From: Osmanthus fragrans
Lineage: Eukaryota; Streptophyta; Magnoliopsida; Lamiales; Oleaceae
NCBI GenBank assembly: GCA_019395295.1
Contig: CM033342.1
Coordinates: 5,486,088 to 5,550,087 of the forward strand
Reading direction: 5' to 3'
DNA length: 64,000 bases
Shown here: positions 56,440 through 64,000 of the stretch, in pieces
How the letters are laid out: each line of letters starts with the position of its first letter
Position numbering within the stretch: position 1 is the first letter of the stretch
Translations under genes and position numbers: made by a program
Notes under the pieces: model-generated
The model's database searches: none
What the model saw: the letters and a program-made list of their open reading frames with translations, nothing else
Told to the model about the DNA's origin: nothing

Positions 56440-58984
56440 ATGCATATACGAAGTAAATATTTCCCCTTACTTTTTGTCTTCACCTTTTTAATGTTCATCC
56501 CGAAAATCTCCAATGAAACGGATACTATAACTACTACACTGATCATTAGAGATGGTGAGACCTTGGTTTCATCTGGCGGAGGCTTTGAATTGGGAATTTT
56601 TAGCCCAGAAAATTCCAATAATCGATACGTGGGCATGTGGTACAAGGAAATACCAGCTAAGACCGTGGTATGGGTTGCCAACAGAGAAATTCCACTCACA
56701 AATAAATCTGGAGTCTTGAAGGTTATCAAACCAGGACTTCTAGTTCTTCTAAACGACACTAATGGTGTCATCATATGGTCTTCGAATGCATCACGACCTG
56801 TGAAAACTCCAGTTGCAAAATTGATGGACTCGGGAAACCTTGTCGTGAAAGATGCAAATGACGATGACCCAGGGAACTTTCTTTGGGAGAGTTTTAATTA
56901 TCCGACTGATACATTGTTACCAGGTATGAAGCTCGGTTGGAACTTTATAACTGGTTTAGAGGTTTATCTATCATCAAGGAAGAGCAACGAGGATCCAATT
57001 TCAGGAGATTTTACATATCACTGTGATCCTACTGGTTATCCACAAGATATCTTGAAAAAAGGTTCAGTTGAGCAGTTTAGAACTGGACCTTGGAATGGTC
57101 TCCGTTTTAGTGGGGTACCGAACTTGGGGAAAAATGAGATTTTCAAATTTGAATTAGTACTAAACAAAAATGAGGTCTACTATCATTATGAGCTCCTTAG
57201 CTCAGTTATTACAAGGTTTATATTGAGTCCGAGTGGAGTTGCTCAGCACTGGACGTGGATAGATCAAACACATGACTGGGAAATTTACCATACTGTTCCA
57301 ACAGATAATTGTGACACTTATAAATTATGTGGTGCATATGGTAGTTGCAATATTGCGAATTCTCCTGTTTGTGGATGTTTAAATAGATTTCTCCCAAAAG
57401 ATCCTGAAGCTTGGAAGAAGACAGATTGGTCGAACGGGTGTGTTCACAGAAATCCATTGAATTGTCAAACTGGAGATGTATTTCTCAAGTATTCTGGTAT
57501 AAAATTGCCAGATAAACGATATTCCTGGTATAATGAAAGCATGATACTCAAAGAATGCAAGGTAGAGTGCTTAAACAATTGCAATTGTACTGCTTATACT
57601 TATTTAGATATAAGTAGAGGAGGAAGTGGATGCTTACTTTGGTTCGGAGACTTAATTGACATCAAAGAGCTATCAGCAGAAGGACAAGATATCTATATTA
57701 GAATGGCTTCTTCTGAATTAGGTAAGGATTTATTAAACGAAATTCTTAACTATTCATGACATTTCTACTGTTTTCTTTAAGTATGTCCAAATTATAATTT
57801 TGAAGATTTTTCTCCAATAAATCTTTTTCTTGAACTTAAAGCTTCAGTAGTACAGCTTTGCCTTTTAGATTCGATTGATTTAATTTTGCAGCTTAGTTTC
57901 AGGGCTTCACATTAGCTTCAGTCAATATGTATCCAAAAACTGGTTTACAGATGCAGAAAGTTTCATTATAATTATGGCCTTCACAGATATTATTTAATAC
58001 AATAAATACAGGCCTTAACAGAAAGCTTATCCCAAAAACTAGAATGTTTTCAATACTTGAAGAACAAGTAGAAAATGGTATAGTTCGGAACTTTCTTTCC
58101 TTTATAGATGATCTGTGATCTTGTCACTTTCAAGGATGTATCATCATTGAAAAGCAATCCCCTTTTTATCTTTATTTTTTTGTTAATTGTGCAGACGTGA
58201 AAGGACGGAAAAGAGAAATTCTAGTAGTAAGTTTTTCGTTGTGTATGGGAATGATTCTGCTGGGTCTGAGTATGATTCTGTATGTTCGGAAAAGAAAGAA
58301 GAATAACCAAAGGCTAAGAGGAGGTATGCTAGCAAAATCTATGATATTTTACTAAAGACAGGTGGAGAAACCAATCTTATCCATGCAAATGGAAACCGTC
58401 TTTTGCTTTTCTCTATGTTTTAGGTGGCCCTGGATACAACTTTGCAGACAATCACCACGATGAAAGCCACAATAAAGACATAGAGCTACCACTGTTCGAC
58501 TTACATACAATAACTAAAGCTACTGATAATTTTTCAACTAACAACAAGCTTGGAGAGGGTGGATTTGGACCTGTTTACAAGGTAATACGTAGTTTTTAAT
58601 ATAACGGGGCTGGCACTACACTGGGAATTGATGCTCTCAGATTTCATTTCAAATTTTATTGATGTTTAATCAACACACACCATCAAATATTTTGGTCAGA
58701 GAAATATTCATCTTGCACAATAGGGAATTATGACATTCAATCCCGAGTATCAGTTATAAACTGAAATAAAAGAGTTCCATAAATATTTAATCAAATCCAG
58801 AGGAAGGATTTTCTGATCAACTGTAAATAGGGGACACGTCATTATTCTTTATTCTATGTGCTGTTTCATGCTACTGTATGCTTGAAGATACTTGGTTATA
58901 GATACTGGAAACAATTTCTCATATCCTTTATCCAACAATCAGATTATTTTAATGACGGAATTTTTTTTCACCCAGATCCATTGA
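56440..58984 (+). CDS. SRLK-E truncated product: ectodomain plus transmembrane, kinase lost
   Basis: Exon 1 (56440-57721) is fully open: signal peptide (MHIRSKYFPLLFVF), B-lectin (RDGETLVSSGGGFELGIFSP), S-locus glycoprotein, EGF-like (CDTYKLCGAYGSC, VCGC) and PAN (ECKVECLNNCNC) regions with all the expected Cys. Exon 2 (58195-58323) gives the transmembrane helix and basic stop-transfer (YVRKRKKNNQR), and exon 3 (58424-58581) the juxtamembrane part and GEGGFGPVYK. Exon 4 is deleted from the DNA, and splicing exon 3 to exon 5 (58976) puts ATC CAT TGA in frame, ending at 58984. The predicted product is a membrane-bound lectin receptor without a kinase. Expression is unknown. An alternative reading is a simple pseudogene. 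Confidence 0.75.
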
Positions 58985-59844
58985 AAAGTGCAGTTCTTGA
59001 TTGGCCAAAGCGCTTCCGCATTATTAATGGAATTGCCAGGGGCCTCATGTATCTCCATCAAGATTCCCATCCCAGAATCATCCATAGAGACCTCAAAGCC
59101 AGCAATATTTTGCTAGATTCTGACATGAACCCAAAGATATCAGATTTTGGCTTGGCTAGAAGTTTTGGAGGAAATGAGACTGGAGCTAACACGAGCCGAG
59201 TAGTTGGAACATAGTAAGAAACTCAATGCCATAATTTATGAAATGCTATTCTATTGCTTGAAACTTAGGTGCCTGATCAATTTTATCATGTAGTGGCTAC
59301 ATGTCCCCGGAATATGCTATAGATGGCTTGTTTTCAGTGAAATCAGATGTATTTAGCTTTGGCGTTTTGGTGCTTGAGATTGTAAGTGGCAAAAGAAACA
59401 GAGGATTTTCTCATAGAGATCACCACCACCACCTTCTTGGACATGTAAGTACAGTGCATACTCACAATGTAATGAAATTATTCCTTATAGCACTTGGATT
59501 CAGAAAGTTGGTCCTTAAAATGAGTTCAATTAGTACAGGCATGGATGCTGTATAAAGAAGGAAGGTCACTGGAATTCGTCGAAGATTACCTTGGCATTTC
59601 TGGTTATTTATCAGAAGTGCTGAGATCGATTCATGTGGGACTGTTGTGCGTGCAAAAATGTCCAGAACACAGACCAAGCATGTCTTCGGTAGTGTTTATG
59701 CTTGAGAATGAAGTTGAGTTGCCTCAAGCTAAGCAACCTGGTTTTTTCACCGAAAGAGATTTATTTGCTTCTGAAAGTTCAAGTAGCACAAATGCACCAA
59801 GCTCAATAAACCAAATGACCGTTACACAAATGGAAGCACGATAA
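56440..59844 (+). pseudogene. SRLK-E locus: exon 4 deleted
   Basis: The locus keeps exons 1, 2, 3, 5 (58976-59213), 6 (59294-59444) and 7 (59539-59844), with HRDLKASN, DFGLAR, SPEYA and the Ser-rich tail intact. Compared with SRLK-A, a single deletion joins intron 3 (TTTTGGTCAG, near 58700) directly to the start of intron 4 (AAATATTCATC). That removes the exon for kinase subdomains II-V, including the ATP-anchoring Lys and the HRN segment. Because exon 4 is not a multiple of three, downstream exons are out of frame. SRLK-A is its closest copy, and the 3' flank matches that of SRLK-B. Confidence 0.93.
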
Positions 59845-60690
59845 GTTAACAAGTTAAATTTGTTTTTCTGATATTATTTTTATCATTATGCTTAAACCGG
59901 AATACTAAATTGTATTTCTATTCATTACATACATTAATTTTCTATTTCAGTAGTTGAAGGATCTATTTTTATTAGCAATCATGTCCCATGTTCAAGTCCT
60001 CTCATAAATGCTTTACAGTCATGTTTGCATCTATAGTATGAACAATCAAAGCACATACCTCCATTCCTGAGTAATCAATTTTGATCATGAAATTTGTTTG
60101 AACAGAGTTGATTAAGTCCATATGGCTGTGTTGTGGGAATAGTTACAACGGAAGGATCATCCAATCTTTGCCAGGGAGTAAGAACCTATTATGCCCCAAT
60201 TTAGCAAGCAAGTTATAAACATTTTATAAATTTAGTCAAAATCAACATTAATTTTAACCACAAATATTATCTACAAATTTTGTGAGACCCACTACTATTT
60301 CTTTTTATATATCATTTATAAATTTTCCAAACAGGTTAAATCAATCTTTCAATCCCATCCCTGGTAACAGTTTAATCAATCACTGCCGTAAATTGCTTTT
60401 GATACCTCTATTTTATGAGAAATTAGATTCTTAGCTGCACTTTTAATTCACTGAACAGGAAAAAAAATTTTGTCATTTCAAACAATAAGAACAACGTCCC
60501 ACAATTGGTGAATTCAGCAAATAGGATACCGGAGTGGGGCAAAAGCAATCCAGTCCAAACTCTTCACAAGAATTCTCTCTTTCTTTCAATCAGAAAAACA
60601 AAATAGCTTGTTATCTTCATTTTAGTGCTGATTTTTGTTATGCTCTAAGAAAATTCCTTGATTGTGTCTGACACCTATAATGATTAAACT
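59845..60690 (+). repeat. SRLK 3' flank, segmental duplication A
   Basis: Matches 13759-14770 apart from the 170-bp hAT MITE and the expanded A42 tract found only there. It includes TTTAGTCAAAATCAACATTAA and GGTGAATTCAGC. No gene is seen. Confidence 0.82.
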
Positions 60691-60709
60691 GACATTACAA
60701 CCAAAATAG

Positions 60710-61030
60710 TCTTTTATAACGTTCAAAAAATGTTGCTAAAGACCTTTTGCAACGTTTGGACGAATGTTCCAAACCTCAGTGTTTCCGTAGAGTGGAAGGA
60801 TACGGCAACGGTTTTTAAACATTGCGAAAGACTTTTGGCAACGGCAACGTTCAAAAAAATGTTGCCAAAAGAGTGTCACTTTCGACAATGTGTGAAAAAC
60901 GTTGAAAGTGACCCTTTTGGCAACATTTAAAAAAACTTTTCCAAAAGTTACATTTCGGCAACGTTTAGAAAATGTTACCAAAAGTGACCTTTTGGCAACA
61001 TTTAAAAAAACGTTGCCGAAATGTTTTATT
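60710..61030. repeat. Array of short inverted and direct GGCAACGTT repeats
   Basis: About a dozen copies of GGCAACGTTT/AAACGTTGCC variants in both orientations are joined by AAAAGTGACC/GGTCACTTTT. This resembles subterminal repeats of a CACTA- or Mutator-type element whose ends I cannot define. Open frames here on both strands come from the repeats. Confidence 0.75.
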
Positions 61031-61419
61031 TTATTAACAAATATTTTGCTGTTCTTCACATTATTTGTAATTATTTCACCTGCTTTTACTAATACCAATA
61101 TATAATGCATGAAACTAAGATATCTAAATTAAGCAACATTTATAAAACGGAAATTTTTTGATAGTACATGAAACTAAGATTAAAATTTCATTATATACTT
61201 TTAATCCATACAAAATATAAAATGGAATTAAATGTCTTCTTCTTGCATCTCCATTTCATCAAACTACCTTGAAGCTACTATTGTCCATTTTATACAAAAT
61301 TCGCCATGTACAAATATAGTTGCTATGCATGATTACCTACAAGGAAAATGAGATATAATCACGTCCTGTTTCTCCAAAAATATCAAGCCTAACATTAAAA
61401 TTCCTTTCATAGGGAAAGT
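61031..61419. other. Intergenic, AT-rich
   Basis: No gene recognised. It ends at the AGTAC target duplication (61420-61424). Confidence 0.5.
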
Positions 61420-61424
61420 AGTAC

Positions 61425-62934
61425 TGTAACGCCCCAATTTTCATAAGACTTTCTTGAGCGTTACGAAAATAATTCAATAACCTTTTTGACATAAATTGCG
61501 GAAACGATAAAATTTTATTCTCTAAATAAGCAGAACATTCATAAATAATCATAGAATCATGTCTTAAATAAAAACAATTTAAACATTCTCCAAACAAACT
61601 AATAAATTTAAAATGTAGAAAAACTTAGAAATTTTATTTGTTGAAGATCCCTTGGCAGTCCGGCGCACCATTTCGCCACAGTTCCAATCGACCCGAATTA
61701 AAATTGTAAGAGTGAGTATTTTTAAAACACCCAGTAAGATACGAGCGATTTCCATAAGCGATTATATCACAATAATATAAACAATTCATACCACATTTTT
61801 TCTTTAGTAGGTATATTGGTGACCAATCGAGATACCCATCATTTCTCATTTATCATTTTGAATTCTCGAAGGATTTCACATTTCTCATTTGGGTCGAACC
61901 CGAAGGTCCACTGGTAATCCATGCATAAGTTATTGAACATAAAAACATATGGAAATATAATTACACTTGCACATATGTATCTTACCTCGTTGGATGAAAA
62001 TAATTGTGGGACCTCGTTGAATAATTATCGGAAGAGAAATTTCACGTTAGAAATGTTTTTGGCTGTTGTCGTGTCTTAGGGGCTTATGACGGATTCTGCC
62101 TCAACGTGGTGTCCAGACTCAAGCAACATCATATATATATATAAGAAAATTCTGAAGCCTAATGGTATCTAATTTGATATAATTGGTGCTAATTAATGGC
62201 TCAAATCTTTTGGCATCAAAATTGGATGTGATTGGTACCAATTAATAAATCTTTGGCATCCAATCGAATATAATAAACACGTAACCGATCCTCTCTGATT
62301 TCATAAAAACAGAAAACTATACAATCTCTGACAAGTAAAATAAATGGTGGGACATGGTATGATTGCCTTGTAAGGAAAAATTGACCAAAAATATAATATT
62401 TAAACTTTCATTCACTTTGCTAAATAGTTATGGAAAGGGACAAACATTGATTTGCTGTGCACGAAAAACCCAAATTGATTTTATTGGATTGCCATAGATA
62501 ATATATTATTGCAAAAATCATAAAGGATTCACGTGTACTAATAGAAAAATAGATCTAGTTACTGTAGGTTTCGAATGAAAAACAGGAGACATGATTAAAT
62601 TCTTCCCAAATTTAAAGATGCGTGATTATAAAATATTGGATCCTTTTACTAATTACCTTAAAATAAAAGGTACATTATTAAGTAATAAAAATATGTATAT
62701 ATTAAATATGTTTCTTCTAATTGGGCTGAAATCACACGATCTTACATTTACTTGGGCAATTGGGCCTATCATACATTATTCAAGATGGGGGACAGAAATG
62801 AGCCCAGAAAAATTTGATATAACTCATCTCTAAATATTTGGCCCAAATAAAATAGGAATTTAAAATCCATCAATTTCTCAAAATAGCATATGAAATAAAT
62901 AGAATTTTTATTTCAAAAGTTTCGGGGTGTTACA
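61425..62934. mobile_element. Solo LTR, Ty3/gypsy type
   Basis: This is 1510 bp, beginning TGTAACGCCCCAA and ending TTCGGGGTGTTACA, with a 5-bp target duplication AGTAC at 61420-61424 and 62935-62939. LTRs that open TGTAACRCCCC are common in plant gypsy elements. No internal domain is present. Small frames inside (62591-62833 and others) have no domain. Confidence 0.9.
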
Positions 62935-62939
62935 AGTAC

Positions 62940-64000
62940 CAAGTAGACTTGTACATCGTAAAAAACTACCAATGCCTCCAAAATACGCAGGCAAAGCTTA
63001 AAATTAGTAAATTAACTTCACCTTTTTTGACAAACGTGTTTAAACATTTTCGAGTTACTTCTTCGGGGGGATTTTAATTTCAAAAACTCAATTTTACTAA
63101 AGTAAGTCTATTCTTATTTTCCACAAACGCAGTTTACTTTTTTGCCTTTAGGCTTAACCGAACATGCTCAACCAAATGTCTTAAGCAACTAGGGATAATG
63201 CCTAACACCCTCCACCCAAGCGAATTTTCACCATTAAAAATTTATCAGTGAGATATACATTTTACTGTGAAGTTGAATGTGACCAACAACAATTTTTTTT
63301 TTCTTTTCTATTCTTTTTATCTAACTAAGTTGTACTTGTTAATTCAATAGAGGTATTTTCAAAAATGTCTAAAATTAAGGGGGTGAATACAAAAATGTCC
63401 ACACTTTTGAAAAATGTACCAAATTGTCTATTATGCCCTTAATGATATTCTCGACACTTTAAATGTCGTTCTCGGCATTTGATTTTTTTTTTTCAATTTG
63501 TCACGAATTTTGAGAAGTACTTTCATGATAAACTACATTAAAATAATATTCTCGACATTTCAAATGCGTTCTTGACACTTCATTTGTCTAGAGTGATATT
63601 TCATTTCGAACATAACAATTCTCTACATTTGAAATGGCGAGAATAACATTTTGCAAAAATGTCCATTTTTGGGATTAGTGTGGAATTATAAATTGTTAAC
63701 AAGGGTATTTTGGTCTAAATTATTTCAAAATGGACATTTTTGCAATGGTGGACATGTGAAAATGGACATTTCTTGAAATCAACATTTTTTTTTTTCTTTT
63801 CTATTCTTTTTATCTAACTAAGTTGTACTTGTTAATTCAGTATTTGTATTAGTAAATGGTACAAAACCAATCTTTTATTCTCCTGCCAATTGAATTTGAT
63901 GGTTTCTTTTCTCCTTAGTGCAATGACATTTTTTCTACTTACTTTAAATAAATCATTTTTCTCTGGCAACGACTTTACTAAACTCAAGGCAGTTACTTGT
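62940..64000. other. Intergenic with a MITE between direct repeats
   Basis: A roughly 57-bp direct repeat (63290-63346 and 63784-63839) flanks a 0.43-kb element. Nothing else recognisable is seen to the window end. Confidence 0.55.
63355..63778. mobile_element. Probable MITE with ATGTC-rich inverted ends
   Basis: The left end TTTTCAAAAATGTCTAAAATT pairs with the complement of the right end (TTTCAAGAAATGTCCATTTT). The interior repeats CTCGACATTT and CAAAAATGTCC. No coding sequence is present. Confidence 0.6.

Noticed and set aside
60736..61110. 124-codon minus-strand and 67-codon plus-strand frames
   Set aside because: Both are produced by the GGCAACGTT repeat array.

Overview
The window is nuclear DNA from a eudicot plant; I cannot name the species. 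The evidence is AT-rich sequence, GT-AG introns, plant Ty1/copia, Ty3/gypsy-like, hAT, PIF/Harbinger and CACTA-type elements, and a tandem family of G-type lectin S-receptor-like serine/threonine kinases (SRLK, the S-domain-1 family that includes SRK and At4g27290-like proteins).

Layout. 1-5414 is a degraded copia element on the minus strand, with a 325-bp MITE in its RNase H and a 500-bp solo LTR in its reverse transcriptase. SRLK-A (6394-10073) and SRLK-B (10559-13758) follow in tandem on the plus strand. 13.8-18.7 kb holds duplicated SRLK flanks, three SRLK exon-1 stumps and an LTR remnant. 19123-23528 is a second copia element (minus) with very short LTRs and a TSD. 23881-24934 is a solo LTR containing a minisatellite. 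26062-30344 is a complete non-autonomous LTR element with matching TSDs, a TGGCGCC-type primer site, and tandem arrays instead of gag-pol. 31577-33057 is a non-autonomous hAT element carrying what looks like a captured OB-fold gene fragment. 33.6-37.5 kb holds another SRLK stump, a hAT-like element and several MITEs. SRLK-C (37591-41178) is followed by a kinase-only SRLK relic (42905-43731), a second hAT-like element (45319-46764) with a CACTA-like insert, a copia-type gag relic (47232-48218, minus), SRLK-D (49840-53320), a duplicated flank with another stump, SRLK-E (56440-59844), and a gypsy-type solo LTR (61425-62934).

How the genes work together. Each intact SRLK would be a single-pass plasma-membrane receptor kinase: signal peptide, B-lectin, S-locus glycoprotein/EGF-like and PAN domains, a transmembrane helix, then a kinase. 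The seven-exon structure can be traced in all five long copies, but every copy carries at least one lesion in the kinase path. A has a frameshift, a stop and a GC splice donor. B has two stops and an exon-5 deletion. C has a lost start, two stops and a frameshift. D has a 5-nt deletion in exon 4. E lacks exon 4. B, D and E keep an open ectodomain exon. A pairs with E and B pairs with D by sequence, both in exons and in 5' flanks, so the cluster grew by block duplication and is now decaying, with transposons filling the gaps. All SRLK copies lie on the plus strand, and the retrotransposon coding relics lie on the minus strand. I saw no rRNA or tRNA gene and no CRISPR array.
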